A stretch of 64,000 nucleotides of DNA from Brevibacterium spongiae. Its GTDB lineage: Bacteria; Actinomycetota; Actinomycetes; Actinomycetales; Brevibacteriaceae. Both the position numbers and the translations under genes were made by a program. Location of the stretch: positions 992,001-1,056,000 of the forward strand of contig NZ_CP093443.1 in the NCBI RefSeq assembly GCF_026168515.1, written 5' to 3'. The notes beneath the pieces are model-generated. The model was not told the DNA's origin. It worked only from the letters and a program-made list of their open reading frames with translations, and did not search any database. Positions 25,006 to 33,922 of the stretch are shown here, piece after piece. The first letter of the stretch is position 1; every line of letters starts with the position of its first letter.

Positions 25006-26757
25006 ATGTCGGCACAGAACGGTCCCGGTCCGCAGGGCCCGAATCAGCCCGGACCGCAGCGACCCCAGCCGCCCCAGGTGCAGGATCCCCGGAATCCGAA
25101 CGCTCCGTCCGCATCGGGGCCACAGGGGCAGGTGCCGCCGCAGGGTCAGGTCCCAACGGGTCAGGTGCCGCCGCAGGGTCAGGTCCCACCCGGTCAGGTG
25201 CCGCCGCAGCAGAACCATGATCGGTTCCGACCGCGTCCCCAAAGCTCGCAGCCGCCTGCCCAACAGCCGGTGTCCGGCAAGCAGGCACCCGTGCAGGGAA
25301 TGCCCCGACCTGCGCAGGGACAGCCTCAGCCCGTGCCGGGACCCAACCAACCCGTGCCTGCGCCGGGACAGCCTGTGATGCACGGGCAGCCGATGCCGGG
25401 TCAGCCGATGCCGGGTCAGCCGATGCAGGGACAGCCGGTGCCCGGATACCAGCCGCCGGTGCAGGCACGCGTCTACGCCCAGCCGCGCTTCGCTCCGACC
25501 GTCACCCAGGAGATGCGGATCCGGGCGGGTATGCAGGCACCTCAGCAGGTGGTCACGGACACCCCGTGGACCGGTGCCGTGCGCCAGGCACAGCCGGAGA
25601 CCGCACCCGATTCGACCGGCAACATCGTCCGACTCGTCGCAGCCATCCTCGTTCTCCTCGTTCTCGTCGGAGGGCTGGGGCTGCTTGCCCTCTTCGGCGG
25701 GCTGAGCTTCGGTGTGCGTCTGTTCGCGCTCATCGGACTCGCGGCGATCCCGCTTCTCGGCATCATCGCCTATGTGCTCTGGCTCGATCGGTGGAAACCG
25801 CAGCCGAAGCTTCTCTTGGGCATCTGTCTCCTCTGGGGTGCCGTCGCCTCGGTCATCCTCACCCTCGGCTTCTCCCTCGTCGGCGATATCGCGCTCTATC
25901 TGGCCGGATTCAACGGCGTGCCCGACATCATCGGCACGGTCATTCAGGCCCCGATCGTCGAAGAATCGACGAAGACCGTCCTCCTCGTCGTCATCGTCCT
26001 CGCCGCACGGCGTCACTTCGAGGGCCCCCTCGACGGGCTCGTCTACGGTTCCCTCATCGGTGCGGGCTTCGCCTTCACAGAGAACATCCTCTACCTCGGA
26101 CAGTCATGGAATGAGGGCGAACTGCTGGGACTCGCTCTGACATTCGCCATGCGCTGCCTCGGTTCGCCGCTGCTGCACACGGCGTTCTCGACCTGTGCCG
26201 GCGTGTCCATCGGCCTCGCCGCCCGAAAATGGCCGTGGTGGTCGCTCATCCTCATGTGGCTGCCCGGACTCGCGCTCGGCATGGTCCTGCACGGCTTCTG
26301 GAATGGCTCGATGACACTTCTCGCCATGATCGGCTACGCGTACAGAAACGTCATGAACGAACTGGTGCCTCAGGTCATCGGCCTCATCGTGCTCAGCCTC
26401 ATCCTCTCCGCCGCCTGGGTCGCGCTCGGCCTCATCCTGCGCCGCAGCGAACGCATGCATACGCAGAACATGCTCGGCGACTATGCGAACTCCGGTTGGC
26501 TCACCCACGCCGAGGTCGACATGCTCGGCACCTGGAAGGGCCGGAAGAACGGCCGCGATTGGGCGAAGTCGTTCCCCGGCGGCAAGGAGGAGATGAAGAC
26601 CATGATCCGGACCTCCGGCAAACTGTCGACGACGCGGATGCGTGTGCTCGCCGGCATCGGCGGTGAACAGGAACGGAAGATCGAACGGGCCGAGCTCAAA
26701 CAGTTCGTCGACGCCCGTGAACGACTGCTCGCCGCCTCGAAGCAGATGGTGCGGTAG
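25006..26757 (+). CDS. PrsW-family intramembrane metalloprotease with Pro/Gln-rich N-terminal extension
   Basis: It is 583 residues. Residues 1-205 form a disordered Pro/Gln/Gly/Met tail with repeats (GQVPPQGQVPTG, GQPMPGQPMPGQPM). Residues ~210-490 carry about nine membrane helices. The protease motifs are EESTK (EExxK) in IQAPIVEESTKTVLLV, GAGFAFTENILYL, the HTAFST helix and LHGFWNGSM with a further His. PrsW proteins cleave membrane-bound anti-sigma factors (known for RsiW in Bacillus), so signalling by membrane proteolysis is plausible; the substrate here is unknown. A C-terminal cytoplasmic domain of ~110 residues has an EVDMLGTWKGRKNGRDWAKS segment. The next gene, another membrane protease, starts 9 bp later, suggesting a shared operon. 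Confidence 0.88.
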   Translation: MSAQNGPGPQGPNQPGPQRPQPPQVQDPRNPNAPSASGPQGQVPPQGQVPTGQVPPQGQVPPGQVPPQQNHDRFRPRPQSSQPPAQQPVSGKQAPVQGMPRPAQGQPQPVPGPNQPVPAPGQPVMHGQPMPGQPMPGQPMQGQPVPGYQPPVQARVYAQPRFAPTVTQEMRIRAGMQAPQQVVTDTPWTGAVRQAQPETAPDSTGNIVRLVAAILVLLVLVGGLGLLALFGGLSFGVRLFALIGLAAIPLLGIIAYVLWLDRWKPQPKLLLGICLLWGAVASVILTLGFSLVGDIALYLAGFNGVPDIIGTVIQAPIVEESTKTVLLVVIVLAARRHFEGPLDGLVYGSLIGAGFAFTENILYLGQSWNEGELLGLALTFAMRCLGSPLLHTAFSTCAGVSIGLAARKWPWWSLILMWLPGLALGMVLHGFWNGSMTLLAMIGYAYRNVMNELVPQVIGLIVLSLILSAAWVALGLILRRSERMHTQNMLGDYANSGWLTHAEVDMLGTWKGRKNGRDWAKSFPGGKEEMKTMIRTSGKLSTTRMRVLAGIGGEQERKIERAELKQFVDARERLLAASKQMVR

Positions 26758-26766
26758 ACCCAACCT

Positions 26767-27957
26767 GTGACAGTCCTCGACATCCTCCTCATCGTCCTCG
26801 GCATCGGCGCGCTCTTCGCCGGTTTCCGCCAGGGCATCATCACTGCGCTGGGAACCGCGGCCGGCTTCGTCGTCGGCTGGATCCTCGGTCGTCTGCTCTC
26901 CCCGCTCGTCGAAACGCTCAGCGAAGGCACGAGCGCCATGGACAACCCCGGTGTGCTCATGCTCCTGGCCTCCATGCCGCTGGTCCTCAGCGTCCTCTTC
27001 GCCTTCGCCGGCAGCGGGATCGGGGCATGGATCAAACGGTCGATGGACTCCGATCTCGGGCAGGGCATCGACGCCATCGGCGGCACCGTCACCGCCGGGA
27101 TCGTCTACGTCCTCGTCATCTGGCTCGCCGCCGGCTTCATCCGCACCACCCCGCTCGTCGAACCAAACCGGTGGGTCGCCGACTCCACCGTGATCGCCGC
27201 CATCGACCGCACGATCCCCTATTCCTCCCAGAACGCCCTGGGCGGACTGGCCCGCGGGCTGAGCGCCTCCGGATTCCCACAGGTGTTCTCCGGCCAGACA
27301 GAACAGATCCGCGGCGTCGGCGAACCCGACGAAGGCATGGTCGACGTCGGCCGCAAGGTCGAGGACTCGGTCGTGAAGGTCACGACCACGGCCACCACCT
27401 GCCCCACCGGCTCGGAAGGCTCGGGCTTCGTCTTCGACGATGGACTCGTCGCCACCAACGCCCACGTCGTAGCCGGGTCGACGGAACTCGCCGTCCAGGT
27501 CGGCGGAAAAGGCAGACCCTACCTCGCCGAGGTGGTCGAATTCGACGCTGAAGCCGACGTTGCGGTGCTCCGCGTCCCGGAACTCGATGCTCCCGCACTC
27601 GACTTCGGCGATGGCCTCGGAGCGGGGGACGACTCCGTGGTCGTGGGCTTCCCCGCCAACGGGCCGTACACGATCTCACCGACGCGCGTGAGGGAGAAGA
27701 TCAACGCCCGCGGTCTCGACATCTATGATTCGAAATCAGTGGTGCGCGAGGTGTATTCGCTGCGTGGAATCGTCCGCGAAGGCAATTCGGGAGGCCCCCT
27801 CATCGACGCTCAGGGAGATGTCGTCGGGATGGTCTTCGCCCGATCCGCGACCGATGACGAAACCGGATACGCACTCACCCGAGCCGAGATCGCCGACGAG
27901 CTGCAGGCCGGAACGAGCAATCGCACACCCCAGCCGGCCGGGCAGTGCACACAGTGA
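26767..27957 (+). CDS. marP: MarP-type membrane-anchored serine protease (CvpA plus trypsin-like domain)
   Basis: This 396-residue protein starts at GTG 26767. The N-terminal ~165 residues hold four CvpA/colicin V-type helices (VLDILLIVLGIGALFAGFRQ...). The periplasmic chymotrypsin-fold protease has the triad H233 (TNAHVVAG), D264 (ADVAVLRV) and S341 (EGNSGGPL). This is the plan of mycobacterial MarP, which maintains cell-wall and acid-stress homeostasis. Two cysteines, in TTATTCPTGS and at the C-terminal PAGQCTQ, could form a redox-sensitive disulfide as in MarP. It is probably co-transcribed with the PrsW-like protease. The gene symbol is by homology of architecture only. Confidence 0.88.
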   Translation: MTVLDILLIVLGIGALFAGFRQGIITALGTAAGFVVGWILGRLLSPLVETLSEGTSAMDNPGVLMLLASMPLVLSVLFAFAGSGIGAWIKRSMDSDLGQGIDAIGGTVTAGIVYVLVIWLAAGFIRTTPLVEPNRWVADSTVIAAIDRTIPYSSQNALGGLARGLSASGFPQVFSGQTEQIRGVGEPDEGMVDVGRKVEDSVVKVTTTATTCPTGSEGSGFVFDDGLVATNAHVVAGSTELAVQVGGKGRPYLAEVVEFDAEADVAVLRVPELDAPALDFGDGLGAGDDSVVVGFPANGPYTISPTRVREKINARGLDIYDSKSVVREVYSLRGIVREGNSGGPLIDAQGDVVGMVFARSATDDETGYALTRAEIADELQAGTSNRTPQPAGQCTQ

Positions 27958-28007
27958 TCAGTGCACCGAGCGAGCGTCCGCGAACCGAGCGCCCGAGGTG
28001 AACGCGA

Positions 28008-28949
28008 CTACTTGAGGTTGAGCCCGGCGAGCACGGCACGGTGATCGCTCGACCCGCGGCTGAGCACCTCGTCGGAGGTGGCATCGAAGCCGCGGTAGAG
28101 GATGTGGTCGAGGCGAGTGACGGGGAACCGGGCCGGCCAGGTGAAGCCGAAGCCGCCGTGAGCCTGCTCGCGCGAATCCTCGAGCGGGGGAACCAGGGTC
28201 GCGAAATTGTTGTCCGTCGACGCCGTATTGAAGTCGCCGGCGACGATGACATTTTCGGCTCCGTCGGTCTCCACACTCGCGGCGAGTCGACGCAGAGCGG
28301 CGTTGCGCATGGATTCGTGTCCCGGCCGGACCGAGGGCATATGCACGGCATAGAACCGGATGTCACCGTGGTCGGTCGAGATCGTGGTGGCGAACGCTCG
28401 CGGCCACTGCAGGCCGAGGTCGACCTCTTCGGGCGCGGACATCGGCCACTTCGACCACACGCCGACGGTGTCGAGGACCTGGGCGTGCTCGAAGGAGGAA
28501 TCGAGCTCCTTGTGGATGATCTTGCCCGACAGGGACTCGAGTTCCTGGATCGTGACGATGTCCGGGTCGCGTTCGACGATGTTCTGCGCCGCCGCCGTGG
28601 GCTGCGGCATCCGCGCACCCACATTGTGGGTGGCCACGGTCAGATCCGTCTCATCGGCGTCATCATTGGGCAGCAGAGCCGGTCCGAACATCCCCGCCCA
28701 CACGAGCGTGGGTACGAGGAATCCGATGGCTGAGAGCCACGAGAACCGGATGAGGAACATCAGCAGCACGAGAGCGAGGAAGATCCCCGTCCACGGCAGC
28801 ACCGATTCGAGGATGAGGGCGATGCCCATCCGTGTCGGCAGAAGGTTGTGGAGAAGCAGGAATGCCGCATAGAGGATCCCGAAGATCAATGCGGTGATGC
28901 CCTTCGCGGGGCTGTGCCTTCTGCGTGGTGAAGAATATGCCTGGCTCAT
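28008..28949 (-). CDS. Membrane-anchored endonuclease/exonuclease/phosphatase (EEP) family protein
   Basis: This 313-residue protein has three N-terminal membrane helices (~20-40, 45-65, 70-90). An extracytoplasmic EEP domain follows: THNVGARMPQ, IVTIQELES (metal Glu), YAVHMPSVRP, VIVAGDFNTASTDNN, and GSSDHRAVLAGLNL (catalytic Asp-His) at the end. The family includes phosphodiesterases, sphingomyelinases and DNases; the substrate cannot be told. It is convergent with marP. The ATG at 28949 has only a weak ribosome-binding site. Confidence 0.85.
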   Translation of the reverse strand: MSQAYSSPRRRHSPAKGITALIFGILYAAFLLLHNLLPTRMGIALILESVLPWTGIFLALVLLMFLIRFSWLSAIGFLVPTLVWAGMFGPALLPNDDADETDLTVATHNVGARMPQPTAAAQNIVERDPDIVTIQELESLSGKIIHKELDSSFEHAQVLDTVGVWSKWPMSAPEEVDLGLQWPRAFATTISTDHGDIRFYAVHMPSVRPGHESMRNAALRRLAASVETDGAENVIVAGDFNTASTDNNFATLVPPLEDSREQAHGGFGFTWPARFPVTRLDHILYRGFDATSDEVLSRGSSDHRAVLAGLNLK

Positions 28950-29024
28950 CGAACAACGATCTTAACCGGGAAGTCTGGCCCCAGGCTGGGTGAGGGGTGC
29001 GATGCGGCTCACAGCGGCATCTCG

Positions 29025-29843
29025 TCAGCGACGTGCTGTCGCACTCCACACCGTGACATCCGGATGAGTGTCGTAGCGGTAGCCCGATCCGCGCATGGTC
29101 CGCACCACCGAGGCATACTCGCCGAGGCGGCGCCGCAGTCGGCGGATGTGCACGTCCACGGTGCGTTCGTCGGGAACCTCACCGCCGGACCACACCGCGG
29201 TGATGAGGTCCTCACGCGGCAGGGTCTCGTCCGCATGGGTCACGAGGGTGGCCAGCAGGTCGAATTCCTTCGTCGTGACGTCGACGAGCTCACCGTCGAT
29301 GCTGACCTCTCGGCGGGGGATGTCGATGCGCAGACGTTCGGACGCGGCTTGAGAGTACGCCTCGCCGGCCCGACCGCCGAAACCGCGCGGTGCGGGGGCC
29401 GCCGGTGCGTCCTCTTCCCGCAGGGTCGGCGGGTGGATGCGGTTGGGGATCCTCGACCGCACAGGTCCGTGCGTGGCTGCGGGCGCTCCGGTCGCTGCGG
29501 GGGAGCCGTTGGCGACGGCACGCACGGCGTCGATATCGCTGCCGCGTCCCTCCGGGGCCAAGGCGATGACCGCCTGGGTCTCGGCCTGGCTGGCCAGTTC
29601 CTTCGCATAGGCCTGCAGCTCACCGGCGATGGCGGAGAGGTTCGTGCCGTCGGCGGCGGCCTTGGATTCATCGAGTCCGATGTAGACGATGATTCCGCGT
29701 GCGGCCTTCGGCGAGGGGACGACTCCTGCCGGCCCATAGGTGTGGGGGGCGTTCTGCGGGTCGACTGCGCTCAACCTGGCTCCTGCACGTCGAGTGGCAA
29801 CTGCGCTGCGGGGGTGGAAGTAGGCGGGTTCTGGATTCGGCAT
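29025..29843 (-). CDS. OmpR/PhoB-type winged-helix protein without a receiver domain
   Basis: This 272-residue protein starts at ATG 29843, with AAAGGACAG upstream. The C-terminal ~100 residues are a trans_reg_C winged helix (RREVSIDGELVDVTTKEFDL, LPREDLITAVWSGGEV, RTVDVHIRRLRRRLGEY, VRTMRGSGYRYDTH). The N-terminal half has no phosphorylatable Asp motif. It shows an alpha/beta stretch ARGIIVYIGLDESKAAADGT, QAYAKELASQAETQAVIAL and a Pro/Ala linker. No histidine kinase gene is adjacent. It therefore looks like an orphan or atypical regulator, controlled by something other than phosphotransfer. The target genes are unknown. Confidence 0.8.
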   Translation of the reverse strand: MPNPEPAYFHPRSAVATRRAGARLSAVDPQNAPHTYGPAGVVPSPKAARGIIVYIGLDESKAAADGTNLSAIAGELQAYAKELASQAETQAVIALAPEGRGSDIDAVRAVANGSPAATGAPAATHGPVRSRIPNRIHPPTLREEDAPAAPAPRGFGGRAGEAYSQAASERLRIDIPRREVSIDGELVDVTTKEFDLLATLVTHADETLPREDLITAVWSGGEVPDERTVDVHIRRLRRRLGEYASVVRTMRGSGYRYDTHPDVTVWSATARR

Positions 29844-30099
29844 GACTGTCCTTTGCTCCGATCATCGGATCGGGATGACTGAATGAGTCCGCTGCTTGCG
29901 TGTACTCGTTCGAGGCCGGACAGCGGGAGGGCGATCACCGACCACGAACGCAGGGCATGCACATGGCTGCCGCCGGCATTCGCTGTGGGTCGATCGCTGA
30001 AGTCATGGCTTCATTATTTGTCACATTGCGCGGGCGCTGCAATGCGAACGCCGAAAATGAGACGACTGTGACGAATTGTGACGAAACTGTCGGGCTCCG

Positions 30100-30738
30100 T
30101 CAGTCGACGATCCCGTACATCCGGTCTCCGGCATCGCCGAGTCCGGGCACGATGTAGCCCTTCTCGTTGAGCTTCTCGTCGAGTGCGGCAGTGTAGATCT
30201 TCACCTCTGCGGAATCGCTGTAGTCGGCTTCGATGCGACGCACACCCTCGGGGGCGGAGACGAGGCACACGGCGGTGACATCGCGGGCGCCGCGCGCGAG
30301 CAGGAAGTCGATGGCCATGGCGAGGGTGCCTCCGGTGGCCAGCATGGGGTCGACGACGAAGATCTGCCGTCCGGTGAGGTCGTCGGGCAGGCGATCGGCA
30401 TACGCGCTGGGTTCGAACGTGGTCTCATCGCGGACCATGCCGAGGAATCCCACCTCGGCGGTGGGCAGGATGCGCAGCATTCCGTCGAGCATGCCGAGGC
30501 CCGCGCGCAGGATCGGAACCACGATCGGGCGGGGTTCGGCCAGCTTGGTGCCGGTGAATGTCGACACGGGTGTCGAGATCTCCTTGTCCTCGATCGACAC
30601 GGAGCGGGTGGCCTCGTAGGCCAGCAGCATGACGAGCTCTTCGGTGAGCTGGCGGAAGCGCGCGGAGTCCGTGAACTGATCCCGCAGTGCAGTGAGTTTG
30701 TGGGCGATGAGCGGGTGATCGGCTACGTGAAGATGCAT
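30100..30738 (-). CDS. upp: Uracil phosphoribosyltransferase
   Basis: It converts uracil and PRPP to UMP in pyrimidine salvage. At 212 residues it is the standard length. The substrate loop is [16 protein letters not shown]. The PRPP-binding motif is [16 protein letters not shown], and the uracil-binding C-terminus is [20 protein letters not shown]. The start ATG 30738 (MHLHVADHP) lacks a good Shine-Dalgarno. A TACCAT box 6 bp upstream could be a -10, giving a leaderless transcript. It is divergent from the TadA-associated gene, with 72 bp between starts. Confidence 0.95.
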   Translation of the reverse strand: MHLHVADHPLIAHKLTALRDQFTDSARFRQLTEELVMLLAYEATRSVSIEDKEISTPVSTFTGTKLAEPRPIVVPILRAGLGMLDGMLRILPTAEVGFLGMVRDETTFEPSAYADRLPDDLTGRQIFVVDPMLATGGTLAMAIDFLLARGARDVTAVCLVSAPEGVRRIEADYSDSAEVKIYTAALDEKLNEKGYIVPGLGDAGDRMYGIVD

Positions 30739-30810
30739 ACCCAAATGGTACGGGAGAACTTCACTCTTCCGGCAGTGGTCAACGCGGAGCGAAGAGTTCA
30801 CAATGGAGGC

Positions 30811-31359
30811 ATGTCGTACTTCACTGAGATCCTGACCGATTCCGGCGACGGCTTCCGCGCCCTCGATGTCGACGTTCGTGATGCGAACGACCTCGACGAC
30901 CTCGTCGACATGATGCGCTCCGCCGCCGGCGACGACGGTGAGGCGGTCGCCGTCATCGAACACGAAGACGAATGGTTCGGACTCGTGCGCCTGTGCGCGA
31001 ACAATGAGGTCAAGGTCTTCCTCTCCGACCTCGCCGCCGTCGAGGCCAGCCCCTTCGCCGAGATCTTCGCCGAGTTCCTCGATTCCCGTCCCGATGCCTA
31101 CGACGCCGAACCCGAAGAGGACTTCGGTGCCGAGGAGGATGAGGGTACTGCCGATGAAGACGACGAGGAGGAGGTCGAGATGCTCGAGCTCGACCCCGAC
31201 GCCGAATGGGGCGGAGACGCCGACATCTACGCCGATCGAGGAGTCTCGGCGGCCACCCTCATCGACCAGGTCGAGGAGTACCGCTCCGACCCGGCCCGCG
31301 TCGTCGCCCATGTCGGGGAGACCGTGGGCTTCGCCGACCAGCTCGAGGCCGCACGCTGA
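30811..31359 (+). CDS. TadA-associated acidic protein
   Basis: This 182-residue protein starts at ATG 30811, 4 bp after GGAGG. The N-terminal ~100 residues form a compact alpha/beta domain ([40 protein letters not shown]). A highly acidic stretch follows ([20 protein letters not shown]), then a short helical end. Proteins of this kind are annotated as tRNA adenosine deaminase-associated because they almost always precede tadA in actinobacteria, as here. The biochemical role is not established. It ends about 45 bp before the assigned tadA start, and the reading may be coupled. Confidence 0.82.
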   Translation: MSYFTEILTDSGDGFRALDVDVRDANDLDDLVDMMRSAAGDDGEAVAVIEHEDEWFGLVRLCANNEVKVFLSDLAAVEASPFAEIFAEFLDSRPDAYDAEPEEDFGAEEDEGTADEDDEEEVEMLELDPDAEWGGDADIYADRGVSAATLIDQVEEYRSDPARVVAHVGETVGFADQLEAAR

Positions 31360-31403
31360 ACCGGGATTCCCCCGAGGCGGGCGAGGCGCGGTTCGAGGCA
31401 TGG

Positions 31404-31835
31404 ATGGGTCAGGCCCTCGCCGAGGCGGCCCTGGCCGGAGCGCATGACGACGTTCCCGTCGGGGCCGTCGTCATCGACGGAACCGGTGCCGTGATCGGAC
31501 GCGGGCACAATCGGCGGGAGGTCGATGCCGATCCGCTCGGCCACGCCGAGCTCATGGCGATCTCTTCGGCCGCCTCGGCGAAGGGACGGTGGCGACTGGA
31601 CGACTGCACCCTCGTCGTCACCCTGGAGCCGTGTGCGATGTGCGCCGGCGCCCTCGTCGGCTCCCGCATCGCCCGCGTCGTCTTCGGCGCCTACGACGAC
31701 AAGGCCGGAGCCGTCGGATCGGTCTGGGACCTGCTGCGCGACCGTGCCGCACTCCATCATCCGGCGGTGCGCTCCGGGGTCCGTGCCGAGGAATGCCGGG
31801 ACCTGCTGCGGGACTTCTTCGCCGCCCGCCGCTGA
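31404..31835 (+). CDS. tadA: tRNA-specific adenosine-34 deaminase
   Basis: It deaminates A34 to inosine in tRNA-Arg(ACG), which is essential for decoding. From ATG 31404 it is 143 residues. The zinc site is HAELMAI plus PCAMCAGAL, with catalytic Glu in [17 protein letters not shown] and a C-terminal [13 protein letters not shown] helix complete the fold. GAGG stands 5 bp before ATG 31404. However, the family usually has a few conserved residues (FEAWM) before this Met, and a CTG at 31356 would include them, so the start is uncertain. The preceding gene is its usual companion. Confidence 0.92.
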   Translation: MGQALAEAALAGAHDDVPVGAVVIDGTGAVIGRGHNRREVDADPLGHAELMAISSAASAKGRWRLDDCTLVVTLEPCAMCAGALVGSRIARVVFGAYDDKAGAVGSVWDLLRDRAALHHPAVRSGVRAEECRDLLRDFFAARR

Positions 31836-31906
31836 CGCACAGGCGTGCTCCACTTCACAGCAGCTCGATTTGGATGCGGAAAGTCCACCGCTGTACAGTT
31901 GTCGGC

Positions 31907-31997
31907 GGTGGCGTGTCCGAGCGGCCGAAGGTGCAACACTCGAAATGTTGTGTAGGGCAACCCCCTACCGTGGGTTCAAATCCCACCGCCACCGCCA
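31907..31997 (+). tRNA. tRNA-Ser (anticodon CGA)
   Basis: The 91-nt cloverleaf includes an encoded CCA end. The acceptor GGTGGCG (31907-31913) pairs with CGCCACC (31987-31993), with discriminator G. The anticodon loop is CTCGAAA with CGA at 31941-31943. A long variable arm (TAGGGCAACCCCCTA) is typical of serine tRNAs. The T-arm GTGGG-TTCAAAT-CCCAC is perfect. It reads UCG codons. Confidence 0.97.
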
Positions 31998-32002
31998 CGG
32001 GG

Positions 32003-32035
32003 AACCCCTGATCAGCCGAGTCTGGTCAGGGGTTT
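32003..32035 (+). terminator. Rho-independent terminator after tRNA-Ser
   Basis: Stem AACCCCTGATCA (32003-32014) pairs with TGGTCAGGGGTT (32023-32034) through one G-U pair, with an 8-nt loop. It is followed by TTTCGT and begins 6 bp after the CCA. Confidence 0.85.
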
Positions 32036-32135
32036 CGTATGTCTCTCCGGGGGATGGCATCGGTGCATGCAGAGGTGTGATGATTGACACACCGGGGTCG
32101 AGCGACGAGACTGTCTCGATGAAATAGAAATAGTT

Positions 32136-32150
32136 TTCCAGGATATGGAA
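32136..32150. promoter_or_regulatory. Putative IclR/AllR-type operator upstream of the purine permease
   Basis: TTCC-AGGATAT-GGAA, a TTCC-N7-GGAA palindrome, lies 114 bp before the permease start. The same spacing and arms occur upstream of hyi (41666), and near-matches before uraD (49858) and the malic enzyme gene (55743). The IclR-family protein at 54842-55621 is the likely binder. Confidence 0.5.
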
Positions 32151-32263
32151 ATTCTGGTTCGGTGTTCACCGACGACTTGCCTGTTTCATTGCGCACGTTC
32201 AAGGCGCAGGGCCGACGACAACGATGTCGACGGCTGACCAAATCGAACAACCTGAGGTGGTCC

Positions 32264-33730
32264 ATGAAAATGGCTGACAATGACCAGGCGGTTGAGACCG
32301 CAACCCCGAGAACGGGGCTACTCGACAGATTCTTCGAAATCACCCATCGCGGGTCGTCGATCAAGCAGGAGATCCGCGGAGGCATCGTCGCCTTCGTCGC
32401 GATGGCCTATATCGTCGTCCTCAACCCGCTCATCCTCGGCGGCAGCGAAGACATCGCAGGAAACAGCCTCGACTTCGCCCAGCTGACCGCCGTCACCGGT
32501 CTCGTCGCCGGCGTCATCACGATCCTCTTCGGTGTCGTCGCCCGACTTCCGTTCGGCCTCGCCGCCGGCCTGGGCATGAACAGCTTCCTCGCTGTCTCCG
32601 TCGTCCAGGAGGTCACGTGGGCCGATGCGATGGGGCTCGTGGTCATCAACGGCGTCATCATCGTCGTCCTCGGCGCCACGGGCATCCGCACGGCGATCTT
32701 CAACGCGGTTCCGCATGCGCTCAAGATCGCGATCACCGTGGGCATCGGACTGTTCATCGCCTTCATCGGCTTCGTCAACGCCGGATTCGTCACCCGCACC
32801 CCCGCCGGACCTCCCGTCCAGCTGGGCCAGGACGGATCGATCGGGTCCCTGCCCACGCTGGTCTTCGTCTTCGCCCTCGTGCTCATCGGCATCCTCGTTG
32901 CGCGCAGGATCCCCGGCGGCATCCTCATCGGCATCATCGTCGCCACGGTCGTCGCGATCATCATCCAGGCGTTCGCGAAGCTCGGCACAGTCGGCGATCC
33001 GGTCAATCCGGATCCCCTGGGCTGGAACCTCTCGGCTCCGGAGTTCCCGAAGCAGTTCATCGCCGCACCCGACTTCGGGCTCATCGGAGAATTCGACCTC
33101 TTCGGCGGATTCCAGCACATCGGCGTGCTCGCCGCCACGATGCTCGTCTTCACCCTCGTCTTCACGAACTTCTTCGACGCGATGGGCTCGATGACGGGAC
33201 TGGCCCGCAGCGCCGGGCTGCAGACCGACGACGGAATGTTCCCGCGCATCCGCGGCGCCTTCATCGTCGAAGGACTCGGAGCGGTCTTCGGCGGCGGTGC
33301 ATCCGCATCGTCGAACACCGTCTTTGTCGACTCCGCCGCCGGCATCGCCGAGGGAGCGCGCACCGGTCTGGCCGCCTGCGTCACCGGCGTGCTGTTCCTG
33401 CTGTCGATGTTCTTCTCCCCGCTCATCGCCGTCATCCCGATGGAGGCCGGAGCCGCCGCGCTCGTCGTCGTCGGAGCCATGATGGTCACGCAGATCCGCG
33501 AGATCGAGATGAGCGACTTCCGCGTCTCACTGCCGGTCTTCCTCACCATGGTCACGATGCCGCTGACCTACTCGATCGCCAACGGCATCGGCGTCGGATT
33601 CATCTCCTGGGCGCTCATCCACGCCATGAGCAAGCGCGCTCGCGATGTGCACTGGCTGCTGTGGGTCGTCTCCGCAGGATTCGTCCTGTACTTCGTTCGC
33701 GGCCCGATATCGGCTATCTTGGGAGCGTGA
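32264..33730 (+). CDS. NCS2-family purine permease (AzgA-like)
   Basis: This 488-residue transporter starts at ATG 32264, 3 bp after GAGGTGG. An in-frame ATG further upstream (32162) lacks a ribosome-binding site. About 12-14 membrane segments are present. The AzgA branch of NCS2 is indicated by SSIKQEIRGGIVAFVAMAYI near the start, GLAAGLGMNSFLAVSVVQEV, TNFFDAMGSMTGLARSAGL and GGGASASSNTVFVDSAAGIA. Family members import hypoxanthine, guanine or adenine with protons. It stands just upstream of the xanthine dehydrogenase genes and downstream of a TTCC-N7-GGAA site. Uptake of purine bases for catabolism is therefore the likely role. Confidence 0.9.
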   Translation: MKMADNDQAVETATPRTGLLDRFFEITHRGSSIKQEIRGGIVAFVAMAYIVVLNPLILGGSEDIAGNSLDFAQLTAVTGLVAGVITILFGVVARLPFGLAAGLGMNSFLAVSVVQEVTWADAMGLVVINGVIIVVLGATGIRTAIFNAVPHALKIAITVGIGLFIAFIGFVNAGFVTRTPAGPPVQLGQDGSIGSLPTLVFVFALVLIGILVARRIPGGILIGIIVATVVAIIIQAFAKLGTVGDPVNPDPLGWNLSAPEFPKQFIAAPDFGLIGEFDLFGGFQHIGVLAATMLVFTLVFTNFFDAMGSMTGLARSAGLQTDDGMFPRIRGAFIVEGLGAVFGGGASASSNTVFVDSAAGIAEGARTGLAACVTGVLFLLSMFFSPLIAVIPMEAGAAALVVVGAMMVTQIREIEMSDFRVSLPVFLTMVTMPLTYSIANGIGVGFISWALIHAMSKRARDVHWLLWVVSAGFVLYFVRGPISAILGA

Positions 33731-33922
33731 GCATTGTGGTTGGGAACACAGCGTGGCAGGAAGGCCAGATCGCACACGGGGTATGAACCTCGAGGCGATG
33801 GCCTCAATATTGCGTTCTTCGGCGCTGTTCGCATGGATAACCAGAAGCCGCGAAGAACGAAGCACCTGTTCCAACCATGCACGGTGCGCCTCAGGGAAGA
33901 GGCGCAGGAGGTATGAAGCCGG

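Noticed and set aside
31907..32035. Integration site (att) at tRNA-Ser
   Set aside because: No integrase gene and no repeat of the tRNA 3' end in the neighbourhood; only a terminator follows.
33731..33922. Small gene between the purine permease and xdhA
   Set aside because: Frames of about 60-105 codons run into xdhA or overlap other frames and have no recognisable product; treated as leader sequence.
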